Assembly: GCA_037957365.1 (NCBI GenBank)
Contig: JARHVA010000593.1
Coordinates: 1,206,501-1,270,500 of the forward strand
Reading direction: 5' to 3'
DNA: 64,000 bases
DNA from: Torreya grandis
Lineage: Eukaryota; Streptophyta; Pinopsida; Cupressales; Taxaceae
Shown here: positions 11,640 through 23,794 of the stretch, one piece after another
Layout: every line of letters starts with the position of its first letter
How positions within the stretch are numbered: position 1 is the first letter of the stretch
The notes under the pieces: generated by a model
What the model was told of the DNA's origin: nothing
Database searches by the model: none
Seen by the model: only the letters and a program-made list of their open reading frames with translations
Position numbers and translations under genes: made by a program

Positions 11640-13800
11640 ACCACTAAGAGCATGAAACAAGGTAAAGAATGAGTCATTGACGTCATTTACCACATGATCC
11701 ACCTTAATGAATATTTCAAATTACTAAATTTTTTAGTCTATGAGCTCATCATGAACATTGAGAAGGTCAACAGTGGGACATCATAAGATTTTTAGTATAA
11801 GTTTTTGGTCTTACTTCTCTATATAACATAATGAAAGTCCCCAGATGGCCCTATCAATTTAGACATCAACTTTTGACCTATGACTAACTTTATAAACATT
11901 TCCTAGACTAAAATATGGAAATATTATGATTAGTTGGGTAAATTCAACACATGGTGGGTGGAAATCCAACAAATTATCCTTTCACACCCTTGGGTACCCA
12001 CAAATATCATATAATATTTATGGAAGAGTGCTATAATGACTAAGCTCCATGATGGCATCCAAATCATAGTTTATGATTTTCCATATCACCCATCACTTAT
12101 TTATCATTCTTCATCACTATGATGGATGCATAGGCAGATTTTCTAGGTATAAAGTTCTAGCTACTTAGTACCATCATTGTGAATGACACCTCTATGGGCA
12201 TAATAGATAGTAACATAACAATAAATAGAGGTGCAGGTGATACTAAAAAAGAAACAAGGTCATTATAATCTGATATGGGGAAGAAGAAGGCACTAGAATG
12301 CATAGTATCATCACCTCCATCAAATAAGAAGATGCATAGTACCAAATCATGGAATTTAAATAAGAATGTTCTATATTCCCTATGGAATATGGAATTTATC
12401 AATTGGGAATCACAAGAGAAGAAGTGCATAACTCCATGTTGGAGGACTTATACACTAAGGTCTATGAGAAATAAGAAGAAAAAGAGTTTTTATTCTTGAA
12501 ATTAGTGCACACTTGTGTAAATTATTTTGGTGAAAATTCCCACTCCTAATGCATTGATAATTATATACACAATGACATAAGAGGAAGAATACACATGTAC
12601 AAAGGTTGTGATTTTTAAAAGAGCACTAGGGACAATGTCTTTAAGGGAAAAAAAAAGTCCACAACAACCAAGAAATACACAATAAACATTGATACACAAT
12701 CTAAGGACCCATATAAATCCTTGACTAAAACCAAACATTATAGAATGTATGGGTTATTTTGTTTAACATCAACTAATTAAGGGAGCTAAGCCATAAGAGG
12801 CTCAAGTACCATAACAACATTTGAAGGAGACAATCTGAGCCTATAAATGGTTTAAATTTTTTTTGGTTCCTCCATATACAAATCACACCATGGTTGATTC
12901 ATCCCCTTCTCCCTCTTCTTTTTAATTGTTCTCATCTTTAGATTATTTAACTCCTACACATAATCCATAAGCAAAAGCAAAACTATAGCCTGATTATTCA
13001 ACCACACAAGAAGATATCATAAAACAAGAGTAAGTTGGTAAGGATCAATTAGAGTAGGAAAAGGCTAATAATGTGGTTTCAAAGAAGGCAAGGAAAGAGG
13101 AAAGAAGAAAAGGAAGGGATAAGAGACATATAAGGTTACCAAGGAGGAGGATTAGAGAAAGAAAAGAAGCAACAAGAGGAATGAGTTTTGAGGAAATATA
13201 ATGAGTGAGTAAATCAAGAAGCATAATTAGAATAAAATAGAAGGTTCAAGGCTAATACAATAACCAAGACAGATAAAAAAGCTAAAAATAATGAACTCTT
13301 AAGCAGGTGTAAGGAATAAATATTGTAGCAAACCCAAGATCAAGCAACTAAGAAACATGTAAAGGCTACTAGCAGAGTAAAGGTAGAATAAAATTTATAA
13401 ATTTAAGTAAAGCCATAACACAATAACAAATAGAACCTACCAAGAAGGTGGTATTAACCAAATCCCAATAACCATCATCCACATCATAAGGTTTGGGGTC
13501 CACTAAATGGGGTGCATAAGAGTAGGATTCCCAACATAGGCTATAATTTCATAGATAATGGTTATGGGATGTCCCTAACCCATTAGTAAGATGGAGAAAC
13601 TTCTCACTTTCAATGGAAAAAATAAATAAGGCACCTATGAAATATGTAACTTTTACACTAGCCCTTGTAAACATGGTGCAGGAAGAATCACTCAATGTCT
13701 CCCAGTTACCTTTGATAAAGTAAAGAAAAGTGTCACAAAGTAAGGAAACCATCATCATATATGAGGATGATGATATTTAGATCATAATGTTAATATAAAT
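11640..13800 (+). pseudogene. Unidentified degenerate protein-coding remnant
   Basis: Plus-strand frames, with shifts and stops, contain stretches that read like real protein: an aromatic, proline-containing part around 11960-12130 (NPTNYPFTPLGTHKYHIIFM, then EECYND, PWWHPNH, ISPITYLSFFITMMDA), a stretch to 12499 (DMGKKKALECIVSSPPSNKK, then EFINWESQEKK), a Lys/Arg/Glu-rich run at 13075-13200 (KKARKEERRKGRDKRH) and WRNFSLSMEKINKAPMKY near 13590. The pattern suggests one or two old genes of a repeat family rather than random sequence. I do not recognise the family. A transposon-associated plant protein is possible but unproven. The minus-strand open frames here are shadows. Confidence 0.35.
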
Positions 13801-14997
13801 ACCATTTATTCATGATGATATATTTGGTGCAGGAAGATCTCAATGACTATATGATCTTCAAGTAAGGCTTCTACAATTTGGATAATTCTATTTTGGCAAT
13901 CATCAATGAGCCATATTTTTTTCAACCTACCTAACTCTAATAAAAAATATATCAAAGTAAATATAATTGCTTTAATCATTCTACTATAGTTTAGTTCCAA
14001 CACATTCAATGCTATCTTCTACTTTTACATCTGAAACAACTCTAATTGTAACTTCCACATCACAACCTCTTTCTCAGTCTATGCCTCTACCCTCCACATA
14101 AGTATGGTTTACACCAATTTTAGAAAATTATGTAATCTTATCAATTTTTTATAAGGGAAGACTTTAAACATTATAATCAGGGTTATGAATGTTTAAAACC
14201 CACAAAGGCAACATACTAGTTATGTCAATTTATTGAAAACCTGCAAGGGTGGTAGATTGGTATAGTACTTATTAAAAAACCAAAAATGATGGATAATTAG
14301 TGTCAAAGAGGTAAAAACCCACAAATTACACCTTGAGTGATGATTGAAATTAATGTTTCTATTCCAACCCTTCTCTTCAAGCAACCCCATCAGCTCTAAT
14401 AGTTGGCATACTTCCTACAAATTTATCTCAGGGAGGAGACAATAGTTTAAATCTGGTAAAGTGCTAATATAGAATAGAGATATAAAATCATAGAGTATAA
14501 TTAGTTGATGATTGTGTAATATCCACTAATTTTACTTTGTATATCTTTTTGGATGTATTTGACACCTAAAAACACACCAAGAATCTACAAAATACAAAGT
14601 CCATATTTTTTTATATTGAAAGGTTGGAATATGAAGTGACAAAGAATTTTTAATCTCTATATATATCATTTGATTTTATTAAAAATGGTTCCAAAAAATA
14701 TAGATCAATATAAATATTAGTATAGAGATTTGATAATGGTTCTTATTTATGTCTACACATGTTCCTTGCATGATTACATAATTTTTTCATTTAATCTGTT
14801 AGTCATTTAAAATATTTTTTAAGATAAATTAAGATTATGGATCATATTCACTCCTTCAAATCATGCTCATGGTTTAGATTCAATTTTTTGTCATAGAACC
14901 CTTAGTCTCATTTGTATTGCACTTCACATAAACAATCCCAATCAACATGTTCTGATGGGTTTTCAAGGAACCTTTACTAACATCAAAGAGGAAAACA
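13801..14997. other. No recognisable feature
   Basis: AT-rich sequence with short open frames only. Nothing resembling LTR ends, tRNA or retroelement domains was seen on either strand. Confidence 0.4.
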
Positions 14998-15385
14998 AAG
15001 TGCTAATAGAACATTAAATATGAGGAAATCATCATGCATATAAATATTGAGATAAGAACTAAAATATTCTAAAATTTGATATAGTCATCACGTGAGTGAA
15101 CTATGAGAGATAGAGGCATTGACTCATCATTAAATTTGAGGTAGTTTTTATCTGATAGGCAAAGTGTTGATTGATCATCAACTAAGAGACAATCATTGTG
15201 CCAAAGGAGAAGTTAGAGGAAGCACTAACATGACATTGAATGTGAGGTATCCATCATTAAAAGGAATATAGAAGTGAAACACTGACAACTCACTAAATGT
15301 TAGGCAGTCATCATGCTAAAAATGTTCAACGTGAAGCACTAATAAATTACTAACATGGAGGGAGTCAAGTGCATAAATATGGGAA
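14998..15385. repeat. Degenerate ~58-bp tandem repeat, about 6-7 units
   Basis: Units begin near 14998, 15056, 15115, 15161, 15220, 15277 and 15334, spaced 58, 59, 46, 59, 57 and 57 bp. A typical unit runs AAGCACTAACATGACATTGA, then TGTGAGG, then CATCAT. The clearest neighbours are the last three, while the early ones are heavily mutated. It looks like an old minisatellite. No coding role is evident. Confidence 0.65.
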
Positions 15386-15689
15386 AATCTTCCAATTAGA
15401 TTTTTGGGTATAAGATGAAAATAAATAATTTATTGTCCATAAAGTGTATATGGGTAGATAACATGAGATGAGGAAGATGGCTCAACTAAAAGCTAATACA
15501 AGATGTGACCTAGAGTCATGGATTTTGAATATGATTTAAGACATAATTGCCAAGGTGTGCACATTGTATTAAAGGATGGCACATGCATAGAAAATAATTA
15601 TTGGGAGGAAGAATCCAATATATAAATGGGGAGAAACCCATGAAAGATATGAACTTGTAGTGGTTCCAAGGCACACAAAGAGTCAACCT
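15386..15689. other. Spacer with no clear feature
   Basis: Sequence between the tandem repeat and the gag-like remnant. It may be the eroded start of the same gag, but no motif is clear enough to assign. Confidence 0.3.
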
Positions 15690-16085
15690 AGAGCTGAGGT
15701 GTTAATGTTCTTAAGAAGAGAAGACTGGAAGGAATGAATGGAGTGGGTCTTAGATATGGAGTTATTTTTCATGTTGAAGGGTGTAAAGGACTCAATTAGG
15801 GTGGAGTTTGTGTAGAGAAGGTTATGTGATAATGTAGTATAAATTTGGAGAGACATCGAAGAAAGATGGAGATGGAAGGGTAAGAAGGAGGTGTATATTT
15901 GGGAATGAATGATTTATAATATAGTGAATCATGTATGGTACCCAAAATGCCAAATCAAATGGAGAATAAAAATTAAAGGATATATGAGAATTCATGTTAG
16001 GAAGACAAATATATTCAAGAAGGAACTTGAAAATCCCAAGTGCAAGAGTGAATAGGAAGGGGTTGCCATGAATGGTAACATGTGA
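15690..16085 (+). pseudogene. Retrotransposon gag-like remnant
   Basis: A plus-strand frame reads WKEWMEWVLDMELFFMLKGV, KDSIRVEFV, RRLCDNVV, IWRDIEERWRWKGKKEVYIW, then MIYNIVNHVWYPKCQIKWR, FKKELENPKCKSE and GVAMNGNM. The spacing of the hydrophobic block, the W-R-E-E-R segment, the YTWEQM-like segment, the Y-P-QI-R block and F-KEFENL-CK-ERRG is that of the retrotransposon gag domain of plant Ty3/gypsy elements. Stops occur at least three times. No protease or polymerase follows, so it is an isolated fragment. Confidence 0.5.
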
Positions 16086-18129
16086 GAAGAGTCATCCAAT
16101 GAGTGACACTGAGACTAGGAAATGATCCATGAAAGGGTGGAATAATGGGTTAAATTAACATTAGGAAGGATAGGGCCAATTAAATAGGGCTTGAGTAAGT
16201 ACCAATATCAAACATAATATCTAACCATGTGGACCTCTACTTGGTCATTTGACTAGGCTAAGTTAGTTGCATGAATAACATGACTACATAAAATATAGAA
16301 CTGATAAAATCTAATGCATACCAATTCATTCAGATATGATTCATATTTGAGAAGCTCAAGGTTTGTAAAAGGATGTATTAAATCTATGTTAGGTTATGAT
16401 ATTCATGTAGACACTTCATAAATCTACATAGTGCCTCATTTATTTCAATTATTAGTTGATGCATAGAAGACACAATGAAGACATAATGCTATCTAGCTAT
16501 AAAAGGAGAGGTAGGGCCAACCATTTATATGTTTGGATCCCATAGGGAAGACTCTGATAAGTTTTATAGAGAATATTGGATCAGAGAGGGGAGATTCTAC
16601 CTAATTTTAGAGCTAAGTGAGATCACGAGAAGAAGGCTCATAACCTTGAAGACATCATAGTCTAAGAATGCCACAGTAGGGTGTGAGAACTAAGTCTAAG
16701 GATTGAAGTGTGTAGAATTGAGAGCACCACTATAAAATTATGAATCTCCTAATATATTTTAACCCTAAGTTTATTTATAAAAACTATGAGATTTCATATC
16801 CACTATGCATAAATGTGAAAATTTGGGTAAGAATATCACTTGATTTTGTATTGTAAGGCATCATTTAATTAAGACCCTTAACTTTGACTTCATTAGAAAA
16901 TCACAAAATTTTAGTGTTGGTCACCCATGTGAAAAATAAGGAATCTGTAAAAAATAATAATAAAAGGGGCCAAAAATTAACTAAGTACTAGTGGTTACCA
17001 TGTGACTGCACTTTAACACTTGTGGGTTACATCCCCAATGACCTATCTTAAGCTGCAACTATCCTTGGTGAGTGATAGTCAAACCACTAACATTTTAAGT
17101 ACAAATTTAGCACCGAGAGGGAAGTAAAAAGGTGAAATGGCATCGTGATGTCTTAATAGTTATGAAATTATGGAATTAATCAATGGTACCCCATATGAAG
17201 GCCACACACATGCATTTGAAGCCTATGAGGGATATTTTCTTTCATAGAATCACAAAGGAGTTTGGTAAGATCCCATAAGTGTCTATGCTAGTTATGGATT
17301 AATGGAAAGGTTATATGGAGAGGAGTTATGAGATGTATAATGATAGATGATAGAGAAGGAGAAAGTTTGGAGGGCTTGGCCATATCCAAACCCATTAAGT
17401 TTCTAAACTTATCAAATGAGTATGGGGAAGACATAAGTGTTGGGGGAATTTGGTTTCCTAGAGATATTCATACTAGTAGGTATTTATCAATGCATAGGTG
17501 ATGATTGATGTATGAGGCAAGGAGTATTGGTGGATATGCAATAATGATAATCATCAAGCCACTCTCATGCAAAGTGATAGAGAAAATTGAAAATATTAAA
17601 TATAGATCAATTGACTTGTAAACAAAATATCATACCATAAGCTAGTGACATTTCATTGAAGGAGTCCCTTTGGAGAAAAGGGTTGACAGAATTTTATTTA
17701 TTGGGGAGGTTGGCAATAGCCAACAAAATTTGAGGAGAAGGCCCTCTCCAAAAGGGCCAAACAATGGTTAAGAATGCCAAAAAGGCCTTTAGGATTATTT
17801 TGATATCTCAAGGGTAAGGGAGGGACAGTCCTTCAAGGGATTCCTCACCAAACCTCCAATGAAAAAAGGGGTCATTTTTCCTTGATTGAGCCTTTTAAGG
17901 CTCTTAGCAGGCTTGTGGGAAAGGTGACTTGAAAGGGCTCCCCATTATAATTTCATCTTCTTTTGTAAAAAAGGATTTCAAAAATCAAAACTAAAAAATG
18001 AACTAAATATACCCCAATTGCTCAAATGGAGGCTATAAGGGGATTTTATGTTAGTAATAAATCATAAATTGATGTGAAATAATTTCATATAATCACAATA
18101 ATAATAGGTATAAACATTGATGTATAAAG
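16086..18129. other. Old non-coding repeat-like sequence
   Basis: No gene is recognised. A TATA-like box TATAAAAGG at 16498-16506 is followed by leader-like sequence (GGAGAGGTAGGG, later GAGAGGGGAGATTC) that could be the transcription start of an eroded LTR following the upstream gag fragment. Between 17600 and 17960 are repeated AAGGGCC/AAAGGG-type words without clear periodicity. Confidence 0.3.
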
Positions 18130-18520
18130 AATAGAAATAAAATGCACAACAAGAATACTATATTTAATGTGGTTCACCCAATGTGGGCTAAATCCACCAA
18201 GAAACACTTTCTCAGATATTATTATAAGCCATGAGAGTACAATCCACTCTCAAATTAATCTTCTCACAATTATAATGCACAAAATTTTTTGGATCTGTGT
18301 TCAACAAACCCTCCTGAATTCACACCTAAATTCACACACTCTATTCTTCCTTCTAAAAACCTTGTTCTTATGATGTATTACCTACAAAATATCCATCTAT
18401 ACATAATACATCAAAAAAGCGGTATTACAAAATATTGGGTACCAAAAACATGGGGAAAGTCAACCCAAAATAGTTTCCCATTAAAGGGGGTCCAATTTTT
18501 TTTAAATATATAGTATTTGA
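18130..18520 (+). repeat. Possible copia-type LTR fragment
   Basis: The stretch TTTAATGTGGTTCACCCAAT followed by GTGGGCTAAATCCACC is wording that recurs near the transcribed part of many plant LTRs. Two overlapping short open frames (18167-18373 and 18289-18513) arise here but match nothing I know. No second copy exists in the window, so the identification rests on resemblance only. Confidence 0.25.
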
Positions 18521-19607
18521 AATACATTATAATTTATAAATAGGTTCCACAACACAAAATTTTATGGACCTTTAGGATTCTCAGGGTAGGGTAGAATTTA
18601 AGGGACCTCTTCCTAGTTTTGAAACCTCTATGAAATGAGGAAGTAATTAAAGTGTAAAATAGAAAATGAATTAAAAAATTGAGTTATTTTTGGAAGTAGG
18701 CATTGGCACACATGAAAGGCCTCTTGGAGTTTGAAGTTCCAAGTATGATTTTGACTTTTGTGTGAAGCCCATTTGTCCTAAAAGCTTTATGTAAATCCTG
18801 ACACCTTTGTACCTTAACCACCCAATTTTACATCAATTCACAACTTAAAAAAAAATAGATCTGAGACCAAAATCTTAGTGATCCCATTAATGGCTATCAT
18901 ATAGGGGTGTAGAAGGTATAAATAAATGACTATGGACTATCCTCAAAATCTTATTTTACCTTTTTAACTGTAGCTTCTACATCTTGTAAGTAACATAAAA
19001 TCATATATAGGATTTCATAAGGATTCTTAGAGTTTCCTCAACTTGCCTAGACATAATGGTTGTGATAATGGAGATCTAATGGTTGTGATAGGACGTTCCT
19101 TCCTCATAAAACTAAGGAAAGATAATTAGGATGCTTGTTTTTAGATCTAGGGATAGGAATAAAAAGTTTATCATGAGTTTCAACATATCTATAAGCTCTT
19201 CAACCATTGGGGGAGTAGACCATGTACCATGAGTAAGGTTTATTAAGAATGATCATGTAATGATCTCATCCATCAATTCCAAGATCGTAGTGGACCTGAT
19301 CTCACAACTACTTCTCCTTCCCCCTCCTTGAGGGGATTGGAGTCCACTACATGGAATATCCTATGCTAGGCCATCTTATTGGTCTTTTCTAGTGTAGGGT
19401 ACTGATAAAACATGTTATATTATGCCTATACCTCTTGGGTGGGGCATTATAGCACCTTTGGCTCCTTCAAAAAATGCTTAGAATAGATGGGTCATCTTAT
19501 ATCCTCTTTTGGGAAAGCCTTCTTATTGGGATATTCAACATTTTAAAGATGATTTAACACCATTACCTTTTGTTATTGTTCCCTATACATAAAATTCAAA
19601 CTTGTGT

Positions 19608-19609
<2 letters not shown>
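18521..19609. other. No recognisable feature
   Basis: AT-rich sequence without convincing coding, repeat or RNA signal on either strand. Confidence 0.4.

Positions 19610-19641
<32 letters not shown>
19610..19641. repeat. (AT)16 microsatellite
   Basis: An uninterrupted 32-base alternating AT tract, likely length-polymorphic. It is in non-coding sequence. Confidence 0.95.
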
Positions 19642-19643
<2 letters not shown>

Positions 19644-20046
19644 ATAATATTTTTGCATAGACCATTTTAAACCAATATGGTTATTAGTTTCTTGATAAAT
19701 TCACTGATATTTTTACCAATGTAACTTTCAAGCTATTAATACCAATGGACCACCATTTATTGTAACCATCCATATATTTTAGATTTTTTTATTAATTTTA
19801 TATATAAATGCATTCCAATAAAATATATAAACATTAATTTTTAATTAAAAAATAAATCTTATCGATAGAGAGAAAGGGCCAGAGTTTTAATCTTTCCAAG
19901 GTAAAGGGCTTGCCATCTTTTTTTTAAAGAAACATAGGTTTGGTAGGACAACGATTTAATAATTAAATTGATAGGTGGTCAAACAAAGAAAATGAAAAAA
20001 TAAAATATTAGTTATTAATTATAAAAATTAAAGTCAAATGACATAT

Positions 20047-20119
20047 GGGGATGTGGTTTAGATGGTAGATCACTCGCTTAACATGTGAGAGGTACAGGGA
20101 TTGATACCCCACATCTCCA
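20047..20119 (+). tRNA. Decayed tRNA-Ala gene (pseudogene), anticodon now AAC
   Basis: The 73-base stretch has the length and layout of plant tRNA-Ala(AGC): acceptor GGGGATG pairing with CATCTCC, discriminator A, D loop AGATGGTA, anticodon stem CTCGC/GTGAG, and T loop ATTGATA. Against the plant gene as I remember it, about ten positions differ and most are C-to-T or G-to-A changes, as expected from decay of methylated cytosines. One of them turns the anticodon AGC into AAC, which would read valine codons. The D stem has one mismatch and the outer two T-stem pairs are lost, so a functional tRNA is unlikely. The B-box equivalent (GGGATTGATACCC) has lost its CpG. Confidence 0.8.
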
Positions 20120-20511
20120 TCTATTTTTTAAATCTTAAAAAATGATGCTATCCACTTAAATTTTAAAATAAATTCATTTTATATCTTGAAATGTTGAATG
20201 TTGCTTTGATGTCATTCTTTGATTGATAGATGAATAAATGAATAATAAATATACATTAAATTATGTCATGAGAGTGAAGTGTATAAAGACCCCTAATGAA
20301 GCTAAAGTGACTTAAGCACTAAATAAATTCCATGAGTTTAAGTTGAATATATATGATCAAAATAATAATCCTATTATGTTGATCGATGATTCCCAATCAC
20401 CTCTTCTAATATATGACTCATCAATTTAGAAATCCACTTAAAAGTAGGGTCAACTATGGTTTCTTATATCTTATAAACCTTCTCAATTCACTTTTTAAAT
20501 GTCTTAAAATT
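20120..20511. other. Spacer between tRNA relic and tandem array
   Basis: AT-rich, no feature seen. The tandem-array similarity begins only at about 20512. Confidence 0.4.
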
Positions 20512-21791
20512 TAATTATTGGTGGTTGTTTGTGTCTAAAGGGTATACACATGAGTTCAAGCTACTATAAAATGGATATTTATAAACACCAAACATTATTT
20601 AGGTAGAAATATATTGAATCATGAAAATTTGTATTCATAATGGAAAGAAATACAAGAAATTTTCTTGGACTTTGTTTCAGGGGATTCATTATGCATGATA
20701 TTACTATTCTCTTTTATTTAATGTTGCATGTATCTCCTTTTAAATTGAGACTTGGATTTTTTTGAATTTTCATATTATGTGGAGCGTGTGTCTCATATGT
20801 AAGTTATACGATCTTAAGATCTTGATTTCAAGTATCCTAATTGCATAAAAAAATTCATTGCAAGATGGATACATGTGGAAAGCCAAATTATATTTGAAAT
20901 TGGATAATAGAATTTTTATGAATATGTTTTAGATCTCACTATCTATTTAACCCTAACATGATCTAGATTGGAGTTATCTAGGGTTAAAATGGATAGAGAT
21001 AGCCTAAGGTACAAGGGTGAATAATAGACTTTTGATGAATATGTTTTGGAGCTCACTATCTATTTAACCCTAAAATGATCAAGATTGGAGTTATCTAAGG
21101 TTAAAGGGGATAGAGATACTCTAAAGTACAAGGGTAATCAACTATCTCTATAACATTCCCATTATATGATATAACTCATATAAACATATACTAAATTTAT
21201 TATGCTGAGATAAGCTAAAAATAGTAAGTACAATTATGCGAGATATGAAAATGACAAAGAAACAAAGCACTTAGTTGGTTCTGATCCTAACATAGTTGTG
21301 GATCTAGAACAAGTAGAAAGTAGATTGGAAGAGGATTCTATAACATTCATCATATTCTAGATTTAATGCCTCTAGATTTGTAGACACTAGTGTCAGCCTA
21401 TGATGGTTATGTTGACACTATTGTCTGAACCTGATGTAGGTGTCTTTTATAGAATACCTACTAGAAAATGATGAAACCACTTGGATGCTTTAGGATTATC
21501 CTTGCCTTCACTTAGTGATTTCAGATCTAGGTCATGGAATTTCATTCCTCATAAATTTGTGAAAACCTATATACTCATATTCATAGTGAACTTGGGGTGA
21601 AATATGTTAGTGGGCACACGATATTAAGTTGACCCTAAAGACTCCTCTATTAATGAGAACTACTCACATAGCCAATACATTGAAGAGGGTCTCATGTTGA
21701 TGTAGTTATCCCCTATATGTTGAGTTGTGTGTGAATCATGAAATATATGAAAAATAATTAAAATAGTGACCTAACTTGTAACTTGATAAAT
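20512..21791 (+). repeat. Array copy A, left part
   Basis: The first copy of the 1.58-kb unit. It ends at the TAAAT target site (21787-21791) where the gypsy element inserted. The unit resumes at 27985 with ATAACTCTTGGG, exactly as the uninterrupted copies continue after ACTTGACAAAT. Its TATA box has decayed to TATACACA. Confidence 0.9.
21787..21791 (+). other. Target-site duplication, left (TAAAT)
   Basis: TAAAT sits directly before the LTR start TGATGCA and is repeated directly after the right LTR at 27980-27984, the 5-bp duplication expected for a Ty3/gypsy insertion. Confidence 0.9.
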
Positions 21792-23794
21792 TGATGCAGA
21801 GCATATAACTATTTTTCAGATTTTGACTTTGTTCTTTATTCACTTAGGCAATGGATCATAAGATCAATCCTTCATACAAAATTCAAAAATTCATCAGACT
21901 ATTAGGTGGGTAATAATGTATTTATCATGTTATTTAGGGTCCTTTTATACCTCTCATCTACTTTGAAACAATTTTCAACACTTGTCACTAAGCCCTTGCA
22001 ACTCCATTTTCACAATCTATTTTAGTGGCCTTTTTTAATTGAATTTCTCCTTGTATGGATTAGTATAGAGGAATAAGGAAAAACTAGTCACAAATTTGGA
22101 TACCCTTTATCATATACTATCACATTACAAATTTTTATGCTACAACTCATGCTTTAAACCACTTTGACACTCCCTTTTGGGTCACTATTAAGGGTTATTA
22201 GGTTAGTCAACCATGTTTCTACCCATAGTCTTAAATATCCATACATAGAGGTACATTCACACAAATTAAACTTTAAAATATCTTTAATAAAATTTTCCTT
22301 AATATTTTTACAAAGTTTCACATGAAATGAATAATGGAAACTCACTAAATCCCATTTTTCCTTTTGAAACCCTAGCTGCAGGGTCACACAAGGTTTGATC
22401 AAGTTGAGCCCACTTAATTCAAGGTTTTATGAATTTAAGAAAATTTATTTGATATTTTAAAGTTTATTAGGTTTGGTTCCAATATAATACACCTATTATT
22501 TGTGTTAGTTTCCTTCCTAAATACCTTTATACCATCATTACCTCATATACTTGCTAACTTTGTTTACACAGTCATAAACATAGGATTTAAAAATATTCTT
22601 TAGAGGGATTTCCATCTCAATAGGGTTACTTACTTTTCACAGGTTGACATAGGTTCAAGATGATTTAACTCACCTCTTATATGTATTTTTTCTTAACCAC
22701 ATCTCCTTGGTTTCATATTTTAACAATTCTCTTGAGTCATATGTGTATTCCAACATAGACTATAGGGCCTATGTGCTCTACCTTGAAAAATTAAACTTCA
22801 ACAAGTTATCAAATCTATCCCAATAAAATGGAATTTTTTACACACCCACACCTTTGTAAAAAACAAGGGAAAACAATCCCCATATATTTACTCTATTTTG
22901 TTCCACATTTTAAACCCAGTTTTAGGAAGGTAAATTGACTATTATAGGTTTTTGCACCTTTGTCACAAGCAATATATGATTGTTTGAATTTAAACTAGAT
23001 ATAACACTTTAAAAATGACTTATACAATGTTTGAAAAACCTTGAGTCTACACATAATATGCTTTTGTTCATAAACACTCATTATTTCATTCAACACAGGG
23101 TATAGGAAAATAGGAGCCTTTGATCTCAAACTTACACCAATGCATATAGACGTTAGTTAATCCAACATTGTAGATTATTCACAAGAAATTAATTTAATTA
23201 CCATGAAAAACCAAACATAAAAAACAAATACAATTTGAACCTGTTCCATTAAGCCATTATCATACAATCTTTCTCCATCTCTTTATGTAGGAAAAAATAG
23301 AGTTATATATTTCATCCATCAAAATTTTACATCTTCATTCATAGAATATTGGGTCTAATGCCCCTTATTACTTGAATACATTGTATCCACTAAATATAAA
23401 TCCAAAAATGATAATCTTATAATACTAGTAACTACCAAAATTGATTCTTGCCAAAAATAACTCTAATCCACTCTTAAAAACTACCTCATATGGGCTTACA
23501 AAGGATTTATGACTAGATACACTCAACCACATGTTTAATGACTTTTATTAACCCATAAAAACCTAAAACTAACATTATAAAAACATTCCTAGCTAATAAA
23601 CATAAAAACCCTCTCACAACATTCTCCAAACATTCAAATATTCAAATAATAGTTTTGGTGGGAAATGTCTTTTTGAATGTTTAAAACAACCTAGCACCTC
23701 TAGAACATCAAAATAAGATCCAAAAAGGAATCCCAAACACTTAGACACCTAAATCAAACCAAAAGTGGAAAATAACTAAGATGCCCCTGCATCA
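21792..23794 (-). repeat. 3' LTR of the minus-strand gypsy element (left)
   Basis: It begins TGATGCAGAGC and ends CCCTGCATCA in plus coordinates, with inverted ends TGATGCA/TGCATCA. It aligns along its full length to 25961-27979. A minus-strand open frame at 22154-22402 has a diverged counterpart in the other LTR. Confidence 0.95.

Noticed and set aside
12157..12738. Minus-strand open frames of 78-90 codons
   Set aside because: The plus strand of the same stretch carries the more protein-like reading (KKALECIVSSPPSNKK and neighbours). The minus frames are shadows.
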